From Allantophomopsis cytisporea (taxonomy: Eukaryota > Ascomycota > Leotiomycetes > Phacidiales > Phacidiaceae): a stretch of DNA of 64,000 bases. The translations under genes were made by a program, and so were the position numbers. Where the stretch lies: assembly GCA_024752435.1 (NCBI GenBank), contig CP103033.1:1116001-1180000 (forward strand), given 5' to 3'. The notes under the pieces are model-generated. The model saw only the letters and a list, made by a program, of their open reading frames with translations, did not search any database and had not been told where the DNA came from. This document shows positions 23,136 to 34,100 of this stretch, piece by piece (the first letter of the stretch is position 1; each line of letters begins with the position of its first letter).

Positions 23136-23689
23136 CGAAAGATACACGACAGATTCTAACTGGAATACTGAAAAATGTTGTTAATTAGACCGACCAAAGG
23201 TTGTACGATAAAAAGAAGATCAACGCGGGAGAGACTAAGTTCACAGGCGATATGTTTCGACACTTGAATCGCAACAATCTGCAAGTTGGGAAATTGTCGA
23301 TTGTCGTATGATCACGATGCTTTAAATATCTTATGTTAATGATAGACGTAAAATTCCACGTGACAGGTCATTACACGGGTAAATTGTACACAGTTTCATG
23401 TTGGTTACATCGCATGCAACGGACCCAATATTATATACAGAAATGGATAATAATGACTAGCTCGGTTATCAAGAGTTGGCCACAAGGATTGTCAACCACT
23501 GGTGGCTACCCTTATAAATACATTGCCGTAGATTTGAGAAGCGGTAAGTATACCTATTTTATCTTACAACTTTATTAACAGTTCCCATCTTAACTTGATG
23601 ACTTATGATAAGCATGGCGACACCAGCCGTAGCCGCTCAAAGTTCAATAACTAGACCAGAGACCAATGTTTTTATAGGGGTGCTTAGGA
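23136..23689. other. Intergenic between two pseudogenes
   Basis: No supported gene. An open stretch near 23333-23578 has no family resemblance I can see. Confidence 0.4.
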
Positions 23690-24047
23690 AGTTTGAGAGG
23701 AAAGGTGGACATTATCCACATCGGCTTGTTTTTGCATTTGTGGGACTGGGATTTGCAAGTGAATGCTTATGAAGCCATTGTTGATATCTTGAAACAGGAG
23801 AAGGGAGTTGTGGTACTGGGTCAGCAAATGGCTAGTACAGAGCCCGGGCCTGTAAAAAACGGACAGAAGACTTTATATAAGCATGATGATAAGAGTTTCA
23901 AGAAGTTATGGGAAGAGGTAGGTGAGAAGACAGCCATGAAGTGGACGTGAATGCGGAGTTAGATAAAGGATTAGGGATTGCCCAGGGAAAGAGGAAGTGG
24001 GACACAGATAAAGCGACGAGACTCGTCTTTGAGGTTGTGAGGATGTA
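23690..24047 (+). pseudogene. SAM-dependent methyltransferase C-terminal remnant
   Basis: Only the last third of a class I methyltransferase is visible. It reads LRGKVDIIHIGLFLHLWDWD (motif around the fourth strand), IVDILKQEKGVVVLGQQMAS, PGPVKNGQKTLYKHDDKSF and LWEEVGEKTAMKW. A one-base loss near 23945 then shifts to VNAELDKGLGIAQGKRKWD and LVFEVVRM, ending at the TAA 24045-24047. The pattern (GQQ, KNGQKTxxKHD, RLVFEVxR) is that of methyltransferases often found in fungal secondary-metabolite clusters. The SAM-binding motif I region is missing, so this is a truncated, frameshifted relic. Confidence 0.7.
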
Positions 24048-24811
24048 AAGTTGCAAGCCGCTTGACTTCTGGCACATTTCTCTGTCGAGCAAATCGTTGA
24101 CGATGAGTTCGATATGAAGATTCTTGTTTCGGTCAGTTTCTGTTTGGATTTCATTGATAGTCGATGGTTTATAGTGTTTTCCCTTAGATCGTACAAGAGA
24201 TGAGGAGAGAGAATAACAACAATAGATAAACAGTAACGACCGGTTTTCATAAGTGTGTGTACATCTGCCTTATTTCTCGAAGTTTGATAAACAACCTTTT
24301 ATATAACAGTACTCAGACTCAAAAATTCTCCATACAAAATGTTATCAATTCGAAACGAAGTCATTGTTGTATTTTCAGGAGGTTGTTTCTGTAACAATTG
24401 TTAAGTATTGGTTGAACTATGAGCAACGAATGCAATGCTTTTCGTGTACAACAGACTATACCTAACTTATGAAAATCGGTTCGTAATCATGGCAACATTT
24501 CGAAGTAGGAGTGAGCAGCTACTTGAGCACGATTTTAATCCCCAATTCTGTGACCTGCTTACGGAAATTTATAGTCTACATTGATTCACAGTAATCAGAC
24601 TGATTGGTGATGTTTTATATTATGACATAGTATTGCGCTTTTGTAGGTAGATAGCGAATATGCTTGTCACGTAGCCAGCCTCACCTAGAAGGCTGTCGTC
24701 CTCCAGCACGCTAAAACGCGAAGATCGCGTTGTAGAGGGCCGTTTACAGGTACTTTACGCGATTTCTCATCGACAACTTCATCAAGTTAGAATCATAACA
24801 AAACATACAAC
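24048..24811. other. Intergenic, switch from accessory to core genes
   Basis: No gene seen. It carries the thymidylate synthase promoter at its 3' end (separate entry). Confidence 0.45.
24714..24762. promoter_or_regulatory. MCB-like ACGCG boxes before thymidylate synthase
   Basis: Three ACGCG cores lie 50-100 bp before the start codon. AACGCG (24715-24720) and CGCGTT (24726-24731) form a perfect inverted repeat with a 5-bp spacer; ACGCGA follows at 24757-24762. ACGCGT-type boxes are the binding sites of the MBF (Mbp1/Swi6) G1/S factor, and the thymidylate synthase gene is a classical MBF target in yeasts. Confidence 0.6.
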
Positions 24812-25871
24812 ATGGCACCGTCAGTCCTAGATACTGAAATTTCTGATGCAGAAGCACAAGTAAAGATGCCCCAGATCTCAAAATCTTCAGTGACCTCCAC
24901 CAAACGCCATGAGGAGTATCAATACCTTGACCTCATCCGTGATTGTCTCGAGACCGGCGAACATCGACCAGACAGGTCCGTTAACGGTCTATATTCAAAG
25001 ATACACTGCTGACACTTTTCACAGAACTGGAACCGGAACGTACTCGATTTTCGCTCCAACGCCTCTAAAATTCTCGCTCTCCAAAGAAGATGGCACCCCA
25101 ATCCTCCCACTCCTCACAACCAAGCGCGTCTTCTTGCGCGCCGTGATCGCCGAGCTGCTATGGTTCGTTTCAGGCTGCACATCTTCACTACCACTCTCAG
25201 AAGCCGGCATCAAGATCTGGGACGGTAATGGATCGCGCGAATATCTAGACAGCGTGGGACTCTCCCACCGCGAAGTCGGCGACCTCGGACCCGTGTACGG
25301 CTTCCAGTGGAGACATTTCGGCGCCGAGTATGTGGATGCGAAGACGGATTATACCGGCAAGGGCGTGGATCAGCTGGCTGAGGTCATCTACAAGCTGAAG
25401 CATAATCCTTATGATCGCAGGATCATCCTCAGTGCGTGGAACCCGGCCGACATCAAGAAGATGGCGTTGCCGCCTTGCCATATGTTTGCGCAGTTCTATG
25501 TGTCTTTCCCGCGTGCGAAGGAGGGGCAGGAGAAGCCGAAGGGGAGATTGAGTTGTCAGCTTTACCAGCGGTCTTGTGATATGGGTCTTGGTGTACCTTT
25601 CAACATTGCCTCTTATGCGCTGCTCACGCATATGTTGGCGCATGTGTGCGATTTGGTGCCAGGAGTGCTCACGCATACCATGGGTGATGCACATGTGTAT
25701 GCAGACCATGTGGATGCATTGAAGGTGCAGCTCGAGAGAGAACCCAGAGACTTTCCGGGATTGGAAATTAAGAGAGAGCCTGGAGGGAGTGTTGATGGAT
25801 GGAAGGTAGAGGACTTTGTAGTCTTGGGTTATGAACCTCACAAGGGCATTGCTATGAAGATGTCTGTTTGA
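24812..25871 (+). CDS. Thymidylate synthase
   Basis: Makes dTMP from dUMP using methylene-tetrahydrofolate; essential for DNA synthesis. Exons 24812-24975 and 25025-25871 (1011 nt, 336 aa). The 49-bp intron has a slightly unusual GTCCGT donor and a normal CAG acceptor, joining EHRPDR to TGTGTYSIF. Seen in order: RTGTGT (phosphate-binding Arg loop), ELLWFVSG, GIKIWDGN, GDLGPVYGFQWRHFGAEY, NPYDRRIILSAWNP (Arg pair from the partner subunit), ALPPCHMFAQFYV with the catalytic Cys, QRSCDMGLGVPFNIASYALL, and HTMGDAHVYADH. About 45 N-terminal residues lie before the conserved core. It is convergent with the chitin synthase gene downstream, and MCB-like promoter boxes suggest cell-cycle control. Confidence 0.97.
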
Positions 25872-26438
25872 GAAATGGTTTAGATGTGTACATGATGGCG
25901 TTGGGATGGTTTTGCTTTGCGTCCACAGTAGAAGATGGCATATTTGAGATGTGGTGCTACTAATAGAAAAATACATATGGATGGGAAAGTAGCATCGAAG
26001 GGGACAACATTTTTATGTATTGTAGCATAATGATGATGATAGTAGTAGATAAATAAAGCACTCTTTACTTGACGTTTCCATCATACAGTGTAAGGTTAAG
26101 TGGCAGGAAACAACTTAGAAGCCGTTTATAAGTGAGGGGCTATGCAAGCAGGAGTCTCGCACTGTTTACAACAAAATAAAAATCGAGGCTGGTTTCAATG
26201 ATTAAAATGGGAGCTTTCTGTGGGATGAGGCCGATTATAGATAGACATCCTTTAAGAAGACAACATTGAATCAACATGCAGCATAAGCTTAAGATCAAAG
26301 AAACCCAAGTGATTCATTCAGCTATTACAGCCTCTACATAATTGCATATCTACTCATAACGCCACACATAAAACATGAAACATGAAACATGAAACATCAC
26401 ACATCACACAAATGCTTACCTCCTATCTCACCCACGAC
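25872..26438. other. Intergenic, convergent 3' ends
   Basis: Downstream of both thymidylate synthase and chitin synthase. Around 26367-26397 the word catgaaa is repeated in tandem. No gene. Confidence 0.5.
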
Positions 26439-29400
26439 CTACTTCCCCCTCATCGTATTGATCTTCCCCCCAATCCAGCTCCCCCCCTCCTTAACCCCAT
26501 CCACCAAATTCCCCATACCACCACCAATACCCGCTTTAACCCCGCCACCACCGAGTCCTCCCCCAAGCTTCCCCCTCCAACCACCAAGCTTTCTCCCAAC
26601 ACTACTACCACCAACACTGCCCCCACTACTACCCACACCCCTCAACTTCCCCTTCCCGTCCACAATCTTCCCAACCAGTCCCATAAGCGCAAACGCCCCG
26701 CTACCCAGCGCTCTAAAGAGCGCCACAGCCGCCACGCTCCACAAGATGAACTTCAGATAGAAGTTATCGGCAACATTCTCATTACCATACGCCTCACTAA
26801 CGGCCATAGCAAGGATAGCATTAGCAATCATCCACGAGACGACCATGTACGTGCGAACATTCTTATAGTAATCCTCCTGGAGCTGCTGTTCACTGATACT
26901 CGGCGGCAGGACTTCAAGACGATCGCGCAGGTTGCGCAGTGCCTCGTCGTAGCCTGAGTCGATGTCGAGCTGCTCGGATGGCATTTCCAACTCGACGGTC
27001 GAGCCTTTGCCCGAGGCGCGCGCAGCGCCGAGGTCAGTGTGGATGCGGTTGTCGCCCTTGGTGCCCCAGGTTACGTCGTGCGTGTTGCAGAAAGCGTAGA
27101 CTTGGAGCGTGCAGATGTAGGAAGGGAGGAGGGCGAAGTACTGTGCTGAGGAGGTGAACATGTGCCAGGGGTCGAGGTAGAGGAAGGACATCAGGAAGTA
27201 GAGGCCGACGGTTGAGGCGGTGGATACGATGATGTTGGTGAATGTATTATTGCCGAGGGCCAAGGTGGTGCTTGATTTTAGCTGGTGAACGACGATGAAA
27301 ATCGCTGCGAAGGTCGTATATAGCATGATTACGCTATAGATAGCCATCGAGGCAGTATAGAGCTTCTTCGCACCTTGAGGGCGGTTACCCATTGATAAGA
27401 TGAATTGTGTGCAGATCAGTAACACGCAGATGTAGCGCAGCAGTACAAAGATGACTTTGCCGATGTTGTGGCCAAAGGGGTCAATTGTCTTATCGGACAG
27501 CGAGCCCGCGACGAAGTAGAAGGTCAAGTAGAAGTTTGCGAGGGAGAAGTAGGTGAAGATGAGGCTTATAAACTGGTAGATGAACTCAATATGCAACAAA
27601 ATCTTGCGTGTCATCGTATGGTCAGTCTTCCAGATTTGCCTGAAATGCACCAGCGAGTAGACAGCAGCGAAGAACGCGCCATTCAGCCAACGACGACGTT
27701 GCGAGACGAACTCTGGCACTGCATCTGTGGAAGATCAGTACAAATCTCGTTTCAGGAAGTTTTGAAGCACTTACCAGGCACATCGGTCTCTCCCGTACAT
27801 CCCCTAACATATTTCAAGACCCATCTCTCATCTCTCTTAGCCACCAGCTCCCAACAGAGAATGCGGTCCTCAGCCAAGTACATATTAGCAGTGAAGACAT
27901 CAGCATTCTGACCATGCAGCGTCTCGCCTTTAAAATACTGGCTCAGGGGTCCATGACCAGTATGATCATTCTGCAACGCATGATACCTATACGCACTAAG
28001 CGCACCGGGCAGGACGGTAATATAGCCAAAGATAGACTCTAACGGCTTATCTAGAATATTAGACATCTTATATTCGAAGTTCTGCGAGGCAACCAGCGGA
28101 TTGAGCAAGCCCAGCCAGCCACGTCCCTTCATAGCCTTAATCTCACCACATGCACCAGCAACATTCGAGTCGGTATCGAAGGCCTTCCAGAGGTGATAAA
28201 GCGAGGTATTACCCGGTTTCGTACCAACATCCAGCAAGATACAGATGTTCGGCGTGAGGGCGCGCCCAAAGGCATTGAAGAACCAACGATGCGAATTGAG
28301 TTTCTTGGCGTTCTTCTCCTTGAGGCAGAAGATCATCTGCACCGGCACAATACCCTTCTCGGCGCCCTTAAACTTCAAATCCGAGTCAAGCGACACCTGC
28401 GTAGTATATTCATAAACATGAGCCTGCACCTCCCTCTGATTAACGAGGTTCTTCGCAATACCATCTTGATAAACTCCCATAGCTGCCAGCGCATCCAAAG
28501 TCCTAGGATGAATCTTCTGACGGCCGTCCGAAACAACACAAACGACGATCTTTTGCCAGCCATGCTCGCCCCAAGTGCGACTCTTGCTTCGCGAGCAGAA
28601 ATGCGCGATGTTCTTCATGACGGCGTGCATGGTGCGTGTGAAATCAATCTCGTTCTCGTTAACCATGGTAATGCAGATGAACAACTCAGTGTCACGCGCC
28701 GTCTTGCCAATGTTCTGCCGCAGTTTATACCCATTGGACACGAAATCATCCGGGTCGCAGGTGACGGCGGTGTAGCGCATGTGCGTGAACTCGATCTCGT
28801 CGCGCCGCGGCAGGAAGCTATATAGGATGGTTGGGATCTTGCACTCGAGGATCAGCTCGCCGTTGATGAGGCGGACCTCCTTTTTGGCCATCTGGGCGTG
28901 GCGAGCACCTCGTCGCTCTTGTCGACCGTCTGGTGCGGGTCCGAGGTGCTCGTAGACCTTGTCCGAGGTTTCTGAGGTCAATGTGCTGCCGGAGGCGTAG
29001 GACTCTCGAGAGGTTAGGTGCGCTCTTGGATCATCTGTCACGACGCTTTCGGTGCCGAACACGTCGGACTCGCCTACGTCATCTTCTAGAGGGATTGAGA
29101 TCGTGGCATCCTCGGCGAATTTGGAATTGCGTGCGCTGCCGGTCGTGGAGAAGAGTGGTGCGGGTGGGAGAGGTCTTCTTGGGGAGCCGCCGTATCTGGA
29201 CGACGGGGTGCCGGGTCTAGGCTCACCATCTATATCCGCCGGTTCGAATCTCGCGCCAACGGGAGGCGGTCTCGAGAATTCGCTGGAGTTTCTGGTAGGT
29301 GAGTAAGGTCTTGTCGGCGATGCGCGGCCACTAGGGCTATATGGGATGTAGGAGCCGGTAGGCGGTGGGATGGAGGGGGCATCTTCAATGATGGAAGGAG

Positions 29401-29902
29401 CCCTCGAGTGTGAGGAGACAACGGAGGATTGATAGGCTCTCCTGGGGGTGCTGGGACTATTTTGTGAATGAGTATTGTGATCTCTATTGTGAAGGATTTC
29501 TGCAAGAGCAGGTTGCTTCCTGAGCGACCTTCTTCGTGAAGGGCCGTCTGGAAGTGTAGGAAGAGATTGTACAAAGCGGTCCTGAGACTGATCCATTGTC
29601 GACAGATTCTGGTAAGAATTGCAGGTATGATCAGAAACAGCAGAAACCGAATATTGCTCTTTCCCTTTCCCTCTCTCTTTGTCTCTCTCCTCTGTATCTT
29701 TGAGCCCTTGACAAGTATTGAAAACAGTATGAGAAGGAACTTTATGAACAACAAGAGGGCGAATAGTAGCGGACAGAGGTACATACGCTCTAGAATCCAG
29801 CAGATTATCGTCCAAGCTATCGTGCATGTTTGTCAACAATCGAATGGCAGAGGAACTATCATCCCGACAGGTATCATCATCGTAAGAAGGCGGATTATCC
29901 AT
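26439..29902 (-). CDS. Chitin synthase, division 1 (class I-like)
   Basis: Membrane glycosyltransferase that polymerises UDP-GlcNAc into chitin for the cell wall. Exons 27775-29902 and 26439-27724 around a 50-bp GT-AG intron; 1137 aa from the first ATG. A second in-frame ATG at 29596 (MDQSQDRF) gives 1035 aa. The N-terminus (about 370 aa) is disordered and rich in Pro, Ser and Arg. The chitin synthase N domain starts near KKEVRLINGELILECKIP. The catalytic part has TMVNENEIDFTRTMHAVMKN, ILLDVGTKPG, GACGEIKAMKGRG, ASQNFEYKMSNILDKPLES (acceptor EDR region follows), LAEDRILCWELV and QRRRWLNGAFF, the processive QRRRW signature. About seven membrane segments follow, then a Gly-rich basic tail. Motif variants (CKIPTILYSFLPRR, YRYHALQNDHTGHGPL) suit class I rather than class III. 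Followed on the same strand upstream by Msb2. Confidence 0.93.
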
Positions 29903-30710
29903 AGTGAGCAGCTAAAAAGTCTTTGCAGCTGAAACGTCCTTGCAGCCAAAGACTCTTACAGTGTACAAGACTGCAGCCAGCCGCTTTATTCGCGTCGAAA
30001 TGTTGATATTCGGAGCTGAGTGAACAGCATACGCGATGAGAAGAAGCGTAGGTAGTAGGTAAGTAAACCGCACAATAATCAGCGTGGATAAACCAAGCGC
30101 AAACAACCAACGTAAACGAAAACCAAGCACAGGCAGCCTTCACAGAAATTCAGAAAAAAGGTTTAATTCAACAAAAAAAGCAATCAAATCCTCTCTCTCA
30201 AATCAATAGCATGAAAAATAATCCAACGGCGTGTTGGTTCCAAGCAGCCTAAGTGTTTTCTCAGCTGTACGCGAGATAAATCGTAGACGCGGCTGGAATC
30301 AGCCTCGAGTGAGTGTCAACACTGCAGGCTTCCGTCGGCAGAGCAACAGGGTTGTCATCAACGAAGGTCAGCGAGCACAGGCAGTGCAATTTAGCAGTAC
30401 AAAGTAAACAACAATTAAAATCCATGTAACTCACCATGCAACTTACACCACTCACAACTCACAACCAACAAAAGAACACGGGTTGCGTCTCTAGGGTCAC
30501 ATTGCATATTGAAAAGGGTCCCCCAACCTCCTTACATATGTATACATTCAAAGATTTTCTTAAATTACTATGCTAGCCCACGCTATGCAGCATCTCTAGC
30601 TAATCAGTTCCATGCCTTCTGCATTTCCCTTTTTCCCCTCACATCAGGTATCAACAACACTTTTCAGAAGTTCTTCGAAAACACAAGAAAAGAAAACGAA
30701 AATAAGCTCC

Positions 30711-30749
<39 letters not shown>

Positions 30750-31142
30750 AACACCTCATCCTTCGTAAATGTACAAGAAGGTCAAATTTCATCCACTGAT
30801 GACCCCGACTCCAACAAACTTGGACGTCACTTCATCTTCAACTACTACTACTACTTACTGCTCTCCTCTCCTCCCCGCTCCATCTTCACCTGAATGAACT
30901 AAAGAAATCCACTGATCAGGTCTAGTAGCCTGAAAATAAATAAAAAGGTGGCGGCGAAGAGAACCTATGCGATGCAGCTGGGGGTATTTAAGGGCGAAGT
31001 ACCCAACGCCAAAAAATGTGCAGAACAATGATTTGAAAATAAGAAAAAAAAATATCGGGCGCGATGATGCAATCCAGCAGAATGCTGTAGTTGGGTATTT
31101 TGTTTTTACAAGAGCCGATGAAAAGTAGACATTGGTGATTTA
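29903..31142. other. Intergenic, chitin synthase promoter and Msb2 3' flank
   Basis: No coding gene supported. A pure CT dinucleotide tract spans about 30715-30747 (GA on the transcribed strand of both neighbours). An act triplet run lies near 30840-30858. Confidence 0.5.
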
Positions 31143-34100
31143 TCAGTTCCATCCGAGGGAGTTTTCGGCGGCCATTGGAGCAGAGATGGCACCACGAGCG
31201 GTTCCACCACTGCGTCCACTACCTCGACTGTTCCTATCCTCAGTTGATACAGCAGGAGTTTGTCTACCACCAGACATCATTGCGTTTGCACCACCCATGA
31301 GTGCTGGGCTACCACTCTGATACATCTCAGCAGGGTTCTGGAGGGAGCTGCTGCGACGATGGCTTGTCTTCTTTCTCTTGTAACGACGGGCAATGAAGAA
31401 CATGGCAGCACCATAAGCTGCAGCGGCACCAACAGCACCTACGGAAATAGCTGCGGTGGTACTCTTGACAGCCGAGGAAGTGTTCTGCTCACTGGTGGAG
31501 AAGACACCACCATCATTTCCAGATTTTGCGGAAGTTGTGGCAGAGCCTGAACTTCCAGTACCAGAAGCGGAAGAACCAGATGTAACAAGAGTAGAGCCAG
31601 ACAAGATGGAGATGGCAGGATTGATGTAGCTCATCATGGTTTTGACACTGGAATCATCGTTGTTGTAGATGGCCGATACTGGAGTGAGAATAGCAAGCTG
31701 CAAGGTTTGTACCATGTTGGTCGGGATATACGCAAGAGCCAACGTAGTGATGTAACCCAATGAAGCAGTCGTATCATATGGGACCAAACTATGCATGGTG
31801 ATAGAGCTGTTGGCAATGTTGAGACCACCAGAGAGACCTTCTGGCAAGTACGTAAAGATCTGCGCAGAAGAGAGCGAGTTGCTGACAACAAACTCATAGT
31901 TGAGCGAATAATCAAACGCGATTTGAATGAGAGTGGTATCAACAGGTGCAGATGGGACACCAGTGTTTGGAGAGATGACCTTTGGAACACTGGATGGAAT
32001 ACCAGTAACAATCGAAGTGGACGTGGTCTCAGTACCAGTTGGGGTGGTGCTCGACTGAGCAATGATGGTTGCCGGAATCCATACAGTTAACGTATCAGTT
32101 CCAGTTGGGACAATACTTGTTGGTGCCTTGTACGTGGAAGTAGTAGTTGCCGCGTCACTGGTCGTGTAATAATAGACCGTGGATGAAGTGGATGTCACAG
32201 TGCTTGACGAGGAAGAAGATACTTCAGTAGAAGAAGCGGTATCAGAGGTGGCCGAGGTGATTGGAGCCGCAGGAATTGTGCTGTTGGATGCAGAGGAAGA
32301 CGGGGTAGTCAAGGCAGAGGTTGTGAAGGAACCTGATGCAGCGCTGCTATCGGTGGACAAGGTGGTCTGGGAAGAAGCGCTTGTGAGAACGGGGATGGTG
32401 TTGTTGGAAGCAGATGTGGTTGGGAAGGCACTGGTGTAATCACTGGCGGTAGTTGGGCCTGTGAGAGTCTCACTGGTTGTGTTACCAACCTCGATGCTTG
32501 TGGCAGTTGGTTGGCCATCAGAGCCAGTGAGTATGACTGTTGTATTGTCTGAACCTGTGAAAGTTCCAGTGGCAGTGGAAGAAGCTCCAGAGCTCGTCAA
32601 GGTGAGGGAAATACCACTTATGGATGAGTTCGAGGTCTCGGTAACAGAAGCGGCGCTAGTGTTGCCGGTACCAGTAACGCTAGCGCTGCCTGTGCCGCTA
32701 GACAGTGCACTGGTAATAGTAGCACTGGTGTTAGCGTCACCGGTGGAAGAGGCACCCAAGAGAGACGAAAGGAAATCGCCGCTTGACGTAGAAGTCTCTG
32801 TTGCCGAGGCCAAGTCCGTCGCCGTTGTAGCGTTGGAATCAGTGGCAGTGGCGCTCAAACCACTGGAAGTGGCAGTTGTGCCGTTATCAGTCCCCGTAAC
32901 TGTAGCAGACGAATCACTAGTCGTGAAGAGTCCAGCAAGAAGACCACTATCACTCGATGTAGCAGTGGACGAGGCGGTATCAGTTCCAGTGGTGGTAATG
33001 GACGCATTTGAGTCAGTGCCAGTAGTGGTGATAGAAGCATTTGAATCAGTGCCAGTAGCAGAAACCAAATCAGCCGAGTCGGTGCCTGTAGCTGTAGTTG
33101 AAGCATTTGAATCGGTGGCGGTGGAAGTAATCAAATCAGCTGAATTCGTTCCAGTTGCCGTAGTTGAAGCATTCGAATCAGTGCCAGTAGCAGTAGCCAA
33201 ATCAGCCGAGTCGGTGGCAGTAGTCAAGGCAGTCGTGCCGTTGTCAGTTCCTGTAGCCGTAGCGGACGAATCGGTGGCAGTCAAGAATCCAAGAAGACCA
33301 GTGTCGCTAGACGTAGTAGAGGCGCTATCGGTACCGGTAGCAGTAGCAGAAGCGTTTGAGTCGGTGGCAGTGGTCAACCCAGACGCATCAGTGGCAGTAG
33401 CTGAGGCAGAATCGGTGGTGGTGTTATCACCAAGCAGGCCACCGAGGAGACCAGCGTCAGAAGTAGTGGTAGATGAAGCACTGTCGGTAGCGGTGGTGGA
33501 AGCGTTCGAGTCGGTGGCAGTGGTCAACCCAGACGCATCAGTGGCAGTCGCTGAGGCAGAATCGGTGGTGGTGTTATCACCAAGCAGGCCACCGAGGAGA
33601 CCAGCGTCAGAAGTAGTGGTAGATGAAGCACTGTCGGTAGCGGTGGTTGAAGCGTTCGAATCAGTCGCTGATCCCGTGGTCAAAGCAGTCGAATCGGACA
33701 AAGTAGCAGTAGAAGCTGCGCTATCAGTGCTGGTGGTCTCGTCACTGGCGGAATCAGTGCTGGAGACATCGGTGCTGGCAGGAGCTGCAGAAGAAGCCGA
33801 GATGGCACTGAGAATGGAAGAAAGTCCCAAGTCAGTGACAGTGGCGGAAGTGCTTGAGGCGCTGTCGGTGTCTGAGGAGGCAGTGACGGCAGCGGCGGCG
33901 GCGGTTCCTGTACCAGAAGAGCTGATTCCATAAGCGCTGGAGAGCTGAGCAGCTGCGTTGCTGGAGGCTGTATCGGTTGAAGAGGTGCTCTCAGCACTGC
34001 TGGTTGAAGTGCTACCAAGGTTAAGAGTGATACCAAGAAGTCCGGCATCTGTGCTGGAAGAACTTGCGGCGGTCGTGGTAGCAGCGGCTGTTCCAGTACC

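Noticed and set aside
26382..26957. Plus-strand frames opposite the chitin synthase tail
   Set aside because: Thr/Pro-rich shadow of the Gly-rich C-terminus on the other strand.
32461..33933. 490-codon open frame on the plus strand
   Set aside because: It is the antisense shadow of the Ser/Thr/Ala-rich Msb2 repeats; composition is a Val/Glu/Ala monotony with no domain or leader.
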